Positions 17,519 through 27,260 of a stretch of DNA of 64,000 bases are shown one piece after another. The translations under genes and the position numbers were made by a program. A model generated the notes under the pieces. That model saw only the letters and a program-made list of their open reading frames with translations, did not search any database and was not told the origin of the DNA. Numbering within the stretch: the stretch's first letter is position 1; each line of letters starts with the position of its first letter. The DNA is from Bin5 sp963662575 (GTDB lineage Bacteria > Chloroflexota > Anaerolineae > Caldilineales > Caldilineaceae). The stretch spans positions 5,270,001 to 5,334,000 of the forward strand of contig OY759723.1 in the NCBI GenBank assembly GCA_963662575.1. The letters are read 5' to 3'.

Positions 17519-18547
17519 ATGAAGCCGGTGCGAGGTCAATTTATGGACTACAGCGAATCCGATCGTGAGTTTTGGGAAGAAGAATTGGCGGACTTCGTCC
17601 CGCTGAGAGTGTTTGATGCCCACTGCCATCTGTTCGATCCGGCGAATATGCGGCCTGACGCGCCGCCGACGCCGCGATCGTATGCAGACCTGGAAACGCT
17701 GCGGGCATGGGGCCGTCTCATGTTCCCCGGCCGGCGCATGAATTTCCTTCTCCTGGGGATGCCCAAGGTCGGCATTGACGTGGAAAAACATACCGAAATG
17801 CTTGCCGAGCAGGTCGCGCTGGATCCCTCTTCGCGGGCCAATCGGCTGGTCACTCCCTCCTGTGACATTTCTCGTATTGAGGAAGATATCAAGCTCGAAG
17901 GCATTATCGGACTAAAGCCTTATCGGGTCTTTTCCTCGACTGGCGATACCGATTACTGCAGGATTCACGAGTTTTTGACGCACGAACAGATGGAGCTCGC
18001 CAACGAACGCGGCCTCTGGGTCACGATGCACCTTTCGCGGCCAGGAGGTTGTGCTGATGAGGAGAATCTGGCCGACCTGGAAGAATACACGACGCGCCGC
18101 TATCCTCGAATCAGATGGATCCTTGCCCATTGCGCCCGCAGTTTCACTTATTGGCCCATTCGGGAGGCGATCGACCGCTTGCGCGAGCTGCCAAATATAT
18201 GGTATGATCTGTCAGCGGTTACGACCATGCCGCCCTTCTTGACATTGTTCCAAAAGGAAGATCTGAAACGGATCTTTTACGGTTCTGACGGTGTCGACTC
18301 AGCCTTCTTTCACGGCAAATACGTTCCCTTCGGGCGATACTGGTACCAGGTAGAACCCGATGAAGCCCACTTCAGCTTTGCCCATACGGACGCACGTCCG
18401 GTTCTTTGTGTTTACGAACAGATAATGGCCATGAAGCAGGCCGCTGAAATCGCGGGACTGTCTCGTGATGACATCGAAGGGATTTTCTGGCGCAATGCTC
18501 TCGAGGCTCTTGAGATCGATGCCTCGGACGAAGTTGCGGCTGCCTGA
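17519..18547 (+). CDS. Amidohydrolase family protein
   Basis: Third separate amidohydrolase-2 gene of the cluster, 342 residues. It has 'VFDAHCHLFDP' (HxH), 'WILAHCARSF' (His) and 'IFYGSDGVD' (Asp), so the metal site looks intact. Compared with the 16685 product it has an extra N-terminal segment (residues 1-25) and longer loops. ATG at 17519; a second in-frame ATG at 17543 is possible. About 280 bp without a gene follow before the M14 peptidase gene, so this probably ends the cluster that starts at 4734. Confidence 0.85.
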   Translation: MKPVRGQFMDYSESDREFWEEELADFVPLRVFDAHCHLFDPANMRPDAPPTPRSYADLETLRAWGRLMFPGRRMNFLLLGMPKVGIDVEKHTEMLAEQVALDPSSRANRLVTPSCDISRIEEDIKLEGIIGLKPYRVFSSTGDTDYCRIHEFLTHEQMELANERGLWVTMHLSRPGGCADEENLADLEEYTTRRYPRIRWILAHCARSFTYWPIREAIDRLRELPNIWYDLSAVTTMPPFLTLFQKEDLKRIFYGSDGVDSAFFHGKYVPFGRYWYQVEPDEAHFSFAHTDARPVLCVYEQIMAMKQAAEIAGLSRDDIEGIFWRNALEALEIDASDEVAAA

Positions 18548-18824
18548 GGATTGCACTGACTTTTATGGGTGTTTTGGCATTTACCTTACGCAGTGTGGGC
18601 ATGAGAAAGTCAAAGTTCTGCCGCAAGGGCGCCCGCCGGCTGTGCAAAGGGGCGGCTGGTGGGAAATCCTGATTTACGCTCGCAAAAGTCCAAGCGGTCC
18701 TGATTCCGGAGTCTGTTTACAAAGGCTACAGAATCCCAGATGGAACTGAACCGGTCCAAGCATACAGGAGGAACGAGCGGAGAGTAGCGAACACTTAAAC
18801 CGATAACCTCAATAGGATAAGCCC

Positions 18825-20342
18825 ATGAGTCACATGCATCAGCGTGCAGAGTTGGGTCCAACGCCTGGCCCGAGTGTAGCGGAGATGGAGGAGGGACTGA
18901 GACGATGGGCGACCGCTCGACCCGGAACCATGGAGGTCGAGACTGTTGGTCGCGCGCCGAACGGCCTGCCGGTGCTTCTATGCCGCATAAGTGATGCTGC
19001 TGTATCCGATGAAGACAAGCAGGTGGCATTGCTTACTTCGACGCATAGCGGTGTGGAAAGGGTTACGACGGCTGGTCTGCTGCAACTGATCAAGTGGCTC
19101 ATCGGCGACGACTCTCTGGCTGAAGAGATTCGACGGCGTCAGATTGTCCTCATCATGCCAGCCTGCGAACCGGAGAGTTATGATCGAGAGCTGATAGACG
19201 TTGCCGAGTTTTTCGCTGGGCGCAGCCGCTGGGTCTATGAAGGTTGGGGGTGGGACGGTCCTTTGGATCCTGAGAATCAGCCAGAGGCGATGGCCGTCAA
19301 GGAAGTCGTGGACCGGTATCAGCCGGAGGTCCATCAGGATGTTCATGGCATATGGTTTGAGCAGTCCACCATGACCGAGAGCACTGGGATATCATGGGCA
19401 TCGAACCTGTACCGCGGGTATTGGCGAGCTATCCCCGACTTGATGAACCAGGCGGCGGAGGATGCCGGCTATCTGACAACCCGAGGCGAGGAAAGCGCGG
19501 GTCAGATGCTGTCCACAGTTCCGGTCGAGGGCGTTGAGCGCTGGTTCTACGGGAGCACTTCTACTCCGAAGGTCGTTTGCGGGCTTTATTCCTACATCCA
19601 GTACCATAGCATAATCCAGACAATGGAGGTCGGCTGGGAGGAAAGCGCCGTGCTTCGTTTGCGCCGGCTACTCCAGGTCGGCAACGAGGTGTGGCGAGGC
19701 GAGCCTTACGCAGGCTACCCGGCCAACCAGGTCAGCTGCCGGTCGTCGGTTGCGATCGCGGCTTGGGGAAAGACAGCCGCGCAGCGACGTGCAAGCCGGG
19801 TTGAGTTATGGCGAAAGTTGGCGCAGTTCTCGCACACTTGCGGCTGGCCCGAGGCCCGCGACGGCGTAGTCGCTTTTGTCTCCACGACTCCGGAAAGCCG
19901 AAATCTCTATGCGCCGGGAGGAGAATCGTCGGCGCCGAATCTGAACGAACCGAATCTTGAGCCGATGTTTGCCAAGCTCAAGCAGAACCCTCGATTTAAC
20001 GGCGATGCCCTGGATGAATTCCTCAGACATTCCGTATCGCGACAGGTGACATGGCCCCAAGCGGAGTACGAAGGCCCGGCAGAACCGATACGGAACGGCC
20101 TGGCCATCCGTCTTCGCCTTCCCCATCCTGACGTAACTTTCAAGCATCTCAGACTAGATGGACACAAAATGGAGCCGTCGGACGTCGACGGTTACTTTGT
20201 GTATCACAATCCTGGCACCATCGTACAGGTCAACATTCCGCCTGGTAAGGTAGAGGACTTTCATGTGGTGACCGCTGTATTCGATTCAGCTGCGGAGCGG
20301 ACTTCGGGATTCCACCCCCAGGACTGGGAGTTGGATGAATGA
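18825..20342 (+). CDS. M14 carboxypeptidase-like protein with altered zinc motif
   Basis: Protein of 505 residues related to zinc carboxypeptidases (M14). The paralogue at 24443 has a standard HxxE ('EHGQER', H83/E86). In this protein the aligned segment is 'THSGVERV', so Ser75 occupies the His position and the only His is shifted to 74. The third ligand region is 'HQDVHGIWF' and the catalytic Glu region is 'IQTMEVGWEE'. No signal peptide is evident, so it probably acts in the cytoplasm on imported peptides or amides. It precedes importer 2 by about 200 bp. Activity is uncertain because of the shifted ligand. Confidence 0.75.
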   Translation: MSHMHQRAELGPTPGPSVAEMEEGLRRWATARPGTMEVETVGRAPNGLPVLLCRISDAAVSDEDKQVALLTSTHSGVERVTTAGLLQLIKWLIGDDSLAEEIRRRQIVLIMPACEPESYDRELIDVAEFFAGRSRWVYEGWGWDGPLDPENQPEAMAVKEVVDRYQPEVHQDVHGIWFEQSTMTESTGISWASNLYRGYWRAIPDLMNQAAEDAGYLTTRGEESAGQMLSTVPVEGVERWFYGSTSTPKVVCGLYSYIQYHSIIQTMEVGWEESAVLRLRRLLQVGNEVWRGEPYAGYPANQVSCRSSVAIAAWGKTAAQRRASRVELWRKLAQFSHTCGWPEARDGVVAFVSTTPESRNLYAPGGESSAPNLNEPNLEPMFAKLKQNPRFNGDALDEFLRHSVSRQVTWPQAEYEGPAEPIRNGLAIRLRLPHPDVTFKHLRLDGHKMEPSDVDGYFVYHNPGTIVQVNIPPGKVEDFHVVTAVFDSAAERTSGFHPQDWELDE

Positions 20343-20374
20343 AGCGCCGAAGACGAGCATCGCATTTGCGACCG

Positions 20375-20401
20375 CTCCCCCTTGAGACAGGGAAAAGGGA
20401 G
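20375..20401 (+). terminator. Weak hairpin after M14 gene
   Basis: CTCCC(CC)TT at 20375-20383 can pair with AAGGGAG at 20395-20401. The stem is short and has a bulge, and no U-tract follows; a possible weak end or pause before importer 2. Confidence 0.3.
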
Positions 20402-20551
20402 GTGTCATGCCGGTTAGATTTGTGCGTACTGAATCGTGTATTGGGCCTGGGCAGCCTTCGGTCTTTGCGATTCGGTGAGACTTCTGCAAACGTGTGATGA
20501 TATTGAGGGATTCTTCGGTAGACAGATTTAGTCATGATGGAGATATCTAAG

Positions 20552-22201
20552 ATGAAACGCTATCCTTTAGCTGTATTGTTTATTGTCTTAGGGCTGTTAG
20601 TTACGGCCTGCGTCGCGCCGATGCCCGCCGGCGGCGGAGCGACTGGCTCTGAGCAGGAAGCGGAGATGGAAGCTGCTGAAATGCAGACCCTTCGTTACGG
20701 CATGATCCAGTCCATGAAGACTTTTGACCCGGCGCGGGAGGGCGGTTTTGGCCGCTTTATCATGCAGCATGTGTGGCTGCCGCCATTCGTTGCGGACCCG
20801 GAAGCTAATCTGACACCAGGTACATGCACATCGTACGACGTCAGCGAAGATGGGACGACCTACACGCTGCATGTGAACCCTGAAGTCAAGTGGTCGGATG
20901 GCAGTCAGTTCACGGCTGGCGATATCAAAGCCTGGTTCGAGTACATTGTGAATCCTGAGAACACGGCAGGCTGGGTGCCGCCGAATTACGGCGGGATCGT
21001 AGGCTATGATGCTGCGCGCGAGGGCACTGCCACCGAGATGGAAGGTCTGGTAGTCGTTGACGAGTTCACCTTGGAGATCAATCTGAAAGAGGCTGATCCA
21101 CTGTTTGTATTCAAGGTGCTCGCCAATTACAACTCTGCCACGGCCAAAGCGGAACAGGCCTGGGCGGACCTAAATGGGGAGTGGTGGACGAATGATCCGC
21201 TGGTAACCGGGCCCTACACGATTGAATCGTGGGATGATGACGTGATGAGCTACGTCTATGTGCCCAACCCGAACTACTGGGGCGACAACACGGCATCATT
21301 GCGGATCGAAGTAACATCGGTGCTCGCTGAGGAAACGCTCAGCCTGATGTATGAGAACGACCAGTTCGACATTGTTATTTTCACCGGCGCGGCCGGCGAC
21401 GCGTTGTCGCTTAAGTATCCCGGTGATGTAGTGCCAATGAACTACAAGTACAGCAACATTTGGGGATTCAATCCCAATCTGGCGCCGATGGACGATCCGC
21501 TGGTGCGTCGGGCGCTGATCCACGCCATTGATCACGAGCGCATTGTGCAGGTCATATACGGAGACACCAAGGATCCAGCGGCTGGTCCGATCTATCCGGG
21601 CCTGACCGGTCATCGCGCCGAGATTTTCGAAATGGCCGGCGCGCTGCAGTATGATCCCGAATTGGCAAAGCAGGAACTGGCCCAGTCCACATACGGTTCA
21701 GCGGAAAACCTGCCCAAACTCAATCTTGCGCTGGGGACACCGGATGCCGAGTGGGTGCGCGGCATGGAAATGATCCTGGAAATGTGGCGAGACACTCTGG
21801 GGATAACAGACGTCGAAACCAAGCCATGGTGGAATGATTGGGCACAGGGTGCTGCCAGAGCCGACGTCGTGCACATGGGCGGTTTTGGCTGGGGCACTTT
21901 GCCGGACGCGGGACATGCCGTTTGGCGGGCGGCTTACACCGGCAACGCCATGAGCAGAATCAAATACAGTAACCCCGAAGTGGACGCGCTGCTTGACGAG
22001 GCTATGTCTCTCAGTCGCAGTGATCCTCGCTTCCTTGAATTGGTCCATGAGGCGGAGAGTGTGTACCTGGAAGACTATGTTTGGAAGCCCTTCTTCGTGG
22101 TTTCCTATTCCTGGCATGCGAAGCCTTGGGTCCAGGGTCTGCAGGGAACATGGTACAACAACTGGTACAACATTGAAGAGGTAACAGTGGCAGACCACTA
22201 G
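20552..22201 (+). CDS. ABC importer solute-binding lipoprotein (family 5), importer 2
   Basis: SBP family 5 lipoprotein, 549 residues from the ATG at 20552. This start gives a clean Sec lipoprotein signal 'MKRYPLAVLFIVLGLLVTAC' with Cys20; the frame also opens 18 bp upstream at 20534. Family blocks are 'EDGTTYTLHVNPEVKWSDGSQFTAGDIKAWFEY' and 'DPLVRRALIHAIDHERI'. The segment after the Cys is Gly/Glu-rich linker. It is followed by two hairpins and then the permease pair at 22482 and 23417. M14 peptidase-like genes on both sides suggest peptide-like cargo. Confidence 0.92.
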   Translation: MKRYPLAVLFIVLGLLVTACVAPMPAGGGATGSEQEAEMEAAEMQTLRYGMIQSMKTFDPAREGGFGRFIMQHVWLPPFVADPEANLTPGTCTSYDVSEDGTTYTLHVNPEVKWSDGSQFTAGDIKAWFEYIVNPENTAGWVPPNYGGIVGYDAAREGTATEMEGLVVVDEFTLEINLKEADPLFVFKVLANYNSATAKAEQAWADLNGEWWTNDPLVTGPYTIESWDDDVMSYVYVPNPNYWGDNTASLRIEVTSVLAEETLSLMYENDQFDIVIFTGAAGDALSLKYPGDVVPMNYKYSNIWGFNPNLAPMDDPLVRRALIHAIDHERIVQVIYGDTKDPAAGPIYPGLTGHRAEIFEMAGALQYDPELAKQELAQSTYGSAENLPKLNLALGTPDAEWVRGMEMILEMWRDTLGITDVETKPWWNDWAQGAARADVVHMGGFGWGTLPDAGHAVWRAAYTGNAMSRIKYSNPEVDALLDEAMSLSRSDPRFLELVHEAESVYLEDYVWKPFFVVSYSWHAKPWVQGLQGTWYNNWYNIEEVTVADH

Positions 22202-22231
22202 CATTTTGTCTGACTGGTTTGACGTTCAGGG

Positions 22232-22258
22232 AGGCTGGCTTCAGTCAGGAGCCAGCCT
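22232..22258 (+). terminator. Hairpin 1 after SBP gene 2
   Basis: Perfect 9-bp stem AGGCTGGCT / AGCCAGCCT with a 9-nt loop, 30 bp after the solute-binding gene stop. Only TTCC follows, so it is more likely a stabilising stem than a full terminator. Confidence 0.55.
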
Positions 22259-22339
22259 TCCGGTTGGCCAGCATTCGTGTCCGACAAGTTCAGGTTTTCG
22301 CCAAAGGCCTGCAATGGACAGAGTCACAGAGTTGGCCAA

Positions 22340-22375
22340 GGAATCTCGCGGTAGCCAGCGCGAGATTCCCTTTTT
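22340..22375 (+). terminator. Rho-independent terminator between SBP gene 2 and permeases
   Basis: Perfect 11-bp stem GGAATCTCGCG / CGCGAGATTCC, 8-nt loop, then CTTTTT. This is a standard intrinsic terminator. It lies 138 bp after the solute-binding gene and about 105 bp before the permease, so permease expression depends on readthrough or on a promoter in 22376-22470. Confidence 0.85.
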
Positions 22376-22481
22376 CAAGTGCGCATAAATCGCCAGGAAA
22401 TGTGAAGAGATGCCGTAGCGATTGTATGGGAGCTTCGAAAAAGTTTGTTTCGCTCTAGGAGAGTGACGAGGAGATTACAGT

Positions 22482-23420
22482 TTGCTCAAATACTTGACAA
22501 TGCGAGTTCTTGGCATCATCCCTCTGCTCCTCGTGGTTCTGGTGATCATCTTCACTTTGGGCCACCTGGCTCCTGGCGACCCGATTGAAATGATGTATGA
22601 AAGTATGGAGACGGTGGTCGCTACGGAAGAGATGGTAGAGCGGGCGCGGGCTCGGTTTGGCCTTGATCTGCCGCTGCACGTGCAGTTCATAAAATATGTG
22701 CGTAATGTGTTTCAGGGCGATCTGGGCGATTCAATCGTTCGCAATCGACCGGTACTGGCAATGATCCTGAAAGTATTCCCAATCTCCGCCCAAGTGGGAC
22801 TGTTGGCTTTCGTCGTATTGGTGGTCACTGGAATTCCGTTGGGCGTCCTGGCGGCCATAAAGCAGAACACTGCCTTGGACTACTTCATTGTCGGGGGGAG
22901 CCTTTTCCTGCGCACGGTTCCAGTATATGTTCTCGCCCCTTTGCTGTTCATCCTTCTGGTACTCGAGCTCGACGTTATGGATGTGCCTTACGGTTGGAAA
23001 GGAATAACGCACCCGAATGTGATTATGCCGACGCTGATGCTGATCCTGTTTCCTTTGGCAGTTGTGATTCGCCAGATGAGGGTTGGCATTCTGGAAGTCG
23101 CGGACAACGACTACGTTCGCACCGCAAGGGCAAAAGGGCTAAGAGAACGCCAAGTAATTCTGGCGCACGTCATGCGCAACGCGATCACCCCGGTTGTAAC
23201 TTCGCTGGGGCTGATCGTCACAGGCCTCATCACCGGTTCAATCTTTATTGAGCAGATTTTCGGCATCCCCGGGTATGGCAATTTGTTCGTGACCTCGCTC
23301 ATTCAACGTGACTATCCGCTCATGATGGGCTGCACACTTTTTGGCGCAATGCTCATCATGGTGAGCAATCTCATCGTGGACTTCGTTTACCCCTTCCTGG
23401 ATCCCAGGGTGACGCTGTGA
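22482..23420 (+). CDS. ABC importer permease, DppB type (importer 2)
   Basis: Inner-membrane permease of 312 residues. The start is TTG 22482 with GAGGAGATTACAG upstream, giving 'MLKYLTMRVLGIIPLLLVV'. Family marks are 'LGHLAPGDPIEMMY', 'RFGLDLPLHVQFIKYV' and the EAA segment 'DYVRTARAKGLRERQVILAHVMRNAITPV'. It overlaps the next permease by 4 bp (GTGA), so the two are translationally coupled. Confidence 0.93.
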   Translation: MLKYLTMRVLGIIPLLLVVLVIIFTLGHLAPGDPIEMMYESMETVVATEEMVERARARFGLDLPLHVQFIKYVRNVFQGDLGDSIVRNRPVLAMILKVFPISAQVGLLAFVVLVVTGIPLGVLAAIKQNTALDYFIVGGSLFLRTVPVYVLAPLLFILLVLELDVMDVPYGWKGITHPNVIMPTLMLILFPLAVVIRQMRVGILEVADNDYVRTARAKGLRERQVILAHVMRNAITPVVTSLGLIVTGLITGSIFIEQIFGIPGYGNLFVTSLIQRDYPLMMGCTLFGAMLIMVSNLIVDFVYPFLDPRVTL

Positions 23421-24430
23421 CGAACCAGATCTCGAACCGAGAGGTCGAGCAATCTTCGTCAGAAGTCAGACAAAGAATCCTTTCTGAAGAACTCGAGGCG
23501 CCAGGGTCTGGCCATAGAGGTCTGTGGAGCGACGCATTCCGGAGATTGCTCCGCAACCGCCTATCGCTAATCGGCCTCATCGTAGTCCTCATCACCTACT
23601 TGACAGCTCTTGCGGGGCCTTACCTTGCGCCCTTCGACTACCTGGACCAGAATCTCGACCAGATCGGCATGCCACCCAATGCTGAACACTGGCTGGGTAC
23701 TGATGACGTTGGTCGCGACTATTTCAGCCGCCTGCTGCACGCCATGCGGACGGCGGTGCTGATATCTATTCTTGTGCCCCTCTTGACTCTTGTCATAGGA
23801 GTGACCCTGGGCAGCATCAGCGCCTATTCGGGTAGGGTGGTGGACAACACGATAATGCGGCTGGCCGATGTCGTGATGACTATCCCTACCATTCTCTTCG
23901 CTGCTCTGATCAATACCTCGATTGCCGAACCATTGGAAGCTGTAATGGCCGTCTTCGAGGAACAGACGGGGTGGAGATTCCTGACCAATACCATTTACGT
24001 GGATTATCTGATCGTCTTCAGCGCTCTATCGCTTATTTCGTGGCCAGGCGAGGCGCGGTTGATTCGCGGCCAGATTCTCACGCTGCGAGAGCAGGACTAT
24101 GTGCTTGCCGCTCGTTCCGTTGGGGCTACAACCAAGCAGATCATGCTCAGACACTTGATTCCCAATGCGCTGGGCCCCGTCATTGTCAGTTTCACCTTCA
24201 GTATGTCAAGCGCAATGATTCTTGAGGCCTCACTCAGCTATCTTGGCATCGGTATACAGCCTCCTGGGGCCAGTTTGGGTTCCATGATTAACAGATCGAT
24301 GCCATCGTGGCGAACATGGCCGCATCTGATTGCCATACCGGCCATTGTTCTGGGCATTGTGACTTTGGCGATCAACTTCCTGGGTGATGGCCTCAACGAC
24401 GCCCTGAACCCGCGGCAGTCAGGCAAATGA
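23417..24430 (+). CDS. ABC importer permease, DppC type (importer 2)
   Basis: Permease of 337 residues starting with GTG in the GTGA overlap at 23417. DppC marks are 'FRRLLRNRLSLIGLIVVL', 'HWLGTDDVGRDYFSRLLHAMRTAV' and 'DYVLAARSVGATTKQIMLRHLIPNALGP'. An extended loop around 'EPLEAVMAVFEEQTGWRF' between membrane segments is longer than in the importer 1 homologue. The next gene (M14 peptidase) starts 12 bp later, and no ATPase gene is present. Confidence 0.92.
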   Translation: MTNQISNREVEQSSSEVRQRILSEELEAPGSGHRGLWSDAFRRLLRNRLSLIGLIVVLITYLTALAGPYLAPFDYLDQNLDQIGMPPNAEHWLGTDDVGRDYFSRLLHAMRTAVLISILVPLLTLVIGVTLGSISAYSGRVVDNTIMRLADVVMTIPTILFAALINTSIAEPLEAVMAVFEEQTGWRFLTNTIYVDYLIVFSALSLISWPGEARLIRGQILTLREQDYVLAARSVGATTKQIMLRHLIPNALGPVIVSFTFSMSSAMILEASLSYLGIGIQPPGASLGSMINRSMPSWRTWPHLIAIPAIVLGIVTLAINFLGDGLNDALNPRQSGK

Positions 24431-24442
24431 CGAGGACGCATT

Positions 24443-25924
24443 GTGAAACTTAGTTGGACACCTCGAGTCTGGTCCCAAGGATCCGCCGACAGTGGTGATC
24501 TGCTCTCATACCCGTCGCTGCCTGAGCTGGAATCCTTTTACAAAGAATTACAGAACGACTTTGCGGGATCTGTTGCCCTGGAAATAGCCGGACACTCAGT
24601 GCGGGGGCAGCCTATCTGGCTGTTGACCATCACCGATCAGGACGTCAGCGACGAAGACAAACAGCGCGTCCTGATGGTTGGACAAGAGCATGGGCAGGAA
24701 CGCAGCGCCAGCCTGGCGTTGCTGGAACTGGCGCGCTGGCTTGTTACTCCGGCGGCAGCCGAAATTCTGCGCAAGCAATGTGTTGGGCTGATGCCTGTAG
24801 TTAATCCCGATTCCTGGGAAGACCTGCGGTTCAACAATGTGAATGATGTAAACCTCTATGCTGACTTCTCTCTTGATGACGAGCCAACCCAACCGGAGTC
24901 TCAGGCTGTCGCAGACATACTCGACCGCATGCAGCCTGAACTGTTCTGCTCACTTCACGGGACCGAGTTTGGCTGGAAATACCGCATGGGCGAGAGTAAC
25001 GGATTTTCGTGGACGACCAGCCAGTTCGACCGCTCCCACTCGCGGCTCTTCATCGAGGAGATCAACCGGGCCGCGGAGTCGGCAGGATTCCCGCAGGACC
25101 GCGGCGAAGAAGAGGCCGAGCGTATCCTGCCCTGGTTGCCAGGCAATATCCACCATTCGTATTACTCAGGCCAGCGCATAACTTCCTGCGTCCATGCTTA
25201 TCACCGCTATCATACGCTAGGAAATACCATGGAGGTTCACCACCCCCTCAGCGGGCTGATTCGCTGTGTAACGATGCTCGAACTTGGCAATCAACCGTGG
25301 CGGACCGAAGCAGAGGCGGGCTACCCTGTGCAGACGATGTTCCAGCAAGACGAAACTTTCGTGGCGGCGTATGGACAGACGGCAGCTGAACGCCGAGCCA
25401 GCCGGGTGGAGCTATGGGCGCATACGAACCAGTTTCTGGTGGCTCGAGGGGTAAACGAACCGGTGGGTATGGCTGTCACTGCTTTCTCGCTGGACCCTGA
25501 CGATTTCGACCGCTGGCGCACAGTGGAAATCGATCCCTTTTTACAACAATACGAGGACGAACAGGGGATAGATGTTACCGAGGTGCGGGCGGCTTGCCAG
25601 AGGTACCCTCGTCTGCAAAGCCTGCGCTGCGATCAGATCAAGCCCATCGCAAGCGAGGCGGGCAGGCCCTTATTGCGGGCGGCCAGCCAGGGTTTGGCGT
25701 TGCGTTTGAGGTTACCGCGTTTGGCCTCCCCGCAGCGGGTCTGGCTCGACGGCCAGCCGATCAGCCCTTCACCCGTTGATGGCTACGAGAGCTGGAATAC
25801 ATCCAACGGTTTCACAATTGTCCAGTACAATATCCCCCCACGCGCCAGCTCGGACCGGTTCCAGCGTCACCTGATCGCGGTGGCGTACAGGGCGCCGCGT
25901 ACGGATCGGGGGGAGCTGGCGTAG
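24443..25924 (+). CDS. M14 family zinc carboxypeptidase
   Basis: Zinc carboxypeptidase-like protein of 493 residues, GTG start at 24443, 12 bp after the permease stop. The zinc motif HxxE is H83-GQ-E86 in 'GQEHGQERSA'. The Asn/Arg-type substrate region is 'MPVVNPDSWED', the third ligand is in 'CSLHGTEFG', and the catalytic Glu is in 'GNTMEVHHP'. The C-terminal 110 residues form an extra beta-rich module also present in the 18825 paralogue. No signal peptide, so probably cytoplasmic processing of the imported compound. Confidence 0.87.
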   Translation: MKLSWTPRVWSQGSADSGDLLSYPSLPELESFYKELQNDFAGSVALEIAGHSVRGQPIWLLTITDQDVSDEDKQRVLMVGQEHGQERSASLALLELARWLVTPAAAEILRKQCVGLMPVVNPDSWEDLRFNNVNDVNLYADFSLDDEPTQPESQAVADILDRMQPELFCSLHGTEFGWKYRMGESNGFSWTTSQFDRSHSRLFIEEINRAAESAGFPQDRGEEEAERILPWLPGNIHHSYYSGQRITSCVHAYHRYHTLGNTMEVHHPLSGLIRCVTMLELGNQPWRTEAEAGYPVQTMFQQDETFVAAYGQTAAERRASRVELWAHTNQFLVARGVNEPVGMAVTAFSLDPDDFDRWRTVEIDPFLQQYEDEQGIDVTEVRAACQRYPRLQSLRCDQIKPIASEAGRPLLRAASQGLALRLRLPRLASPQRVWLDGQPISPSPVDGYESWNTSNGFTIVQYNIPPRASSDRFQRHLIAVAYRAPRTDRGELA

Positions 25925-25959
25925 ACAGGTGGTTATTGCATGGCGAGGAAGTGGATGGC

Positions 25960-26955
25960 ATGTCCCTCAGATCGATTGAACCCGGAATGAAGCTGGCCGT
26001 CTCCATTTCAGCAGAGGCAGAGGACGACTATCTGACCTTCCTGAAACAGATGGGGATCGACTGGGTTGTGCTCTGGACAACGGTACCGCGGGCCGGGGCA
26101 GGGTACTACCGCCAGGCGAAAAGACGATTTGCAAATGCCGGACTGCGGGTCTACGGTTTTGGCAATGGCAACCTGCACAACCAAGATGCCATCGTTCTGG
26201 GATTGAAGAATCGGGACGCCAAAATTGAAGAGTACAAACTCCATCTGCGCGCTTTGGGCGAGGCGGACATTCCCTACACAACCTATGCGCACATGGCCAA
26301 TGGCGTCTGGAGCTCGGAACCAGGGAGCACGCGCGGCAGGGCCAGCGCACGCAGCTTCGATGCAGACAAGGAACACACCGGCTACCGAGGCGCCAATCGC
26401 TTCTATGCACCGCTCTCCCACGGGCGGGTCTACAGCGAGGAAGAGATCTGGGATAATTTCCGCCACTTTGTTGCAGAGGTTGCGCCCGTGGCCGAAGAAC
26501 AGGGTGTCCGGATTGGCATACATCCCGACGATCCGCCACAGCTCAATCTAGGTGGCGTGCCGCGGTGTATTTTCAGCAGCTTTGACGGCTATCAACAGGC
26601 GATGGATATCGCTGACAGCCCCAATGTAGGCATATGCTTCTGCATCGGCTGTTGGCTGGAGGGGGGCGCGCTGATGGGTAGAGGCACAGGCGAGGCCCTG
26701 CGCGAATTCGGCCGCCAGAATAAGGTTTTCAAAGTCCACTTCCGCAACGTCGACAAGCCTCTGCCAAGGTTTGTCGAGACCTTTGTCGATGATGGATATT
26801 ACGATATGCGCAAGGCAATCGAGGCGCTGAAGGAGATAGACTTTAACGGCGTTCTCATTCCCGACCATGTCCCGCTGATGGGAGATGATGCGCGCATCGG
26901 CTTAGCCTACACGATTGGCTGGATCAAGGCGATGATGCGCGGGGAAGAGGAATAG
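25960..26955 (+). CDS. uxuA: Mannonate dehydratase (UxuA-like)
   Basis: TIM-barrel protein matching mannonate dehydratase, which converts D-mannonate to 2-keto-3-deoxygluconate in glucuronate breakdown. Diagnostic segments are 'IGIHPDDPPQLNLGG.PRC' and 'VGICFCIGCWLEGG' (the metal-site Cys region), 'FKVHFRNV' and 'LIPDHVPLM'. Length from ATG 25960 is 331 residues, somewhat shorter than E. coli UxuA (about 390). ATG 25960 was preferred because GAGGAAG lies 9 bp upstream; the frame also opens at TTG 25936. It is the last gene of the importer 2 cluster. A related TIM-barrel sugar dehydratase or isomerase remains possible. Confidence 0.82.
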   Translation: MSLRSIEPGMKLAVSISAEAEDDYLTFLKQMGIDWVVLWTTVPRAGAGYYRQAKRRFANAGLRVYGFGNGNLHNQDAIVLGLKNRDAKIEEYKLHLRALGEADIPYTTYAHMANGVWSSEPGSTRGRASARSFDADKEHTGYRGANRFYAPLSHGRVYSEEEIWDNFRHFVAEVAPVAEEQGVRIGIHPDDPPQLNLGGVPRCIFSSFDGYQQAMDIADSPNVGICFCIGCWLEGGALMGRGTGEALREFGRQNKVFKVHFRNVDKPLPRFVETFVDDGYYDMRKAIEALKEIDFNGVLIPDHVPLMGDDARIGLAYTIGWIKAMMRGEEE

Positions 26956-27260
26956 ACCCCTTAACGCCCCGAAGGCCAATTCGCACAATCGCTGGTCTGG
27001 CGACCAGAGCGTTCCAGGCAGTGGCGCATGTGGTTTCAGATGCCACGGGGAGCAGGCGCAGGATGAAAGAGCGCCAGCCTGAACTGACGCTGTTCTGTTG
27101 AAGCTATACTCTCAACATTCCACGCTTAACTCATCACAATTCAACTAAGTGCAATTGAGCCGGCGAATCCCGTCGCAGGGCGACTCTTGGGCGCGCGCCG
27201 GCGCGTCCGAATACGCGTTCTCGGTTTTGCGGCAGCGGGCGATAGGCGGAGGGCACTGAC
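26956..27260. other. Convergent intergenic region, nothing coding seen
   Basis: About 300 bp between two convergent operons. It contains small imperfect stems (CTGGTC/GACCAG near 27000 and GTGGCGCAT/ATGCCAC near 27025), but no clear terminator with a U-tract on either strand and no gene. Confidence 0.5.
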
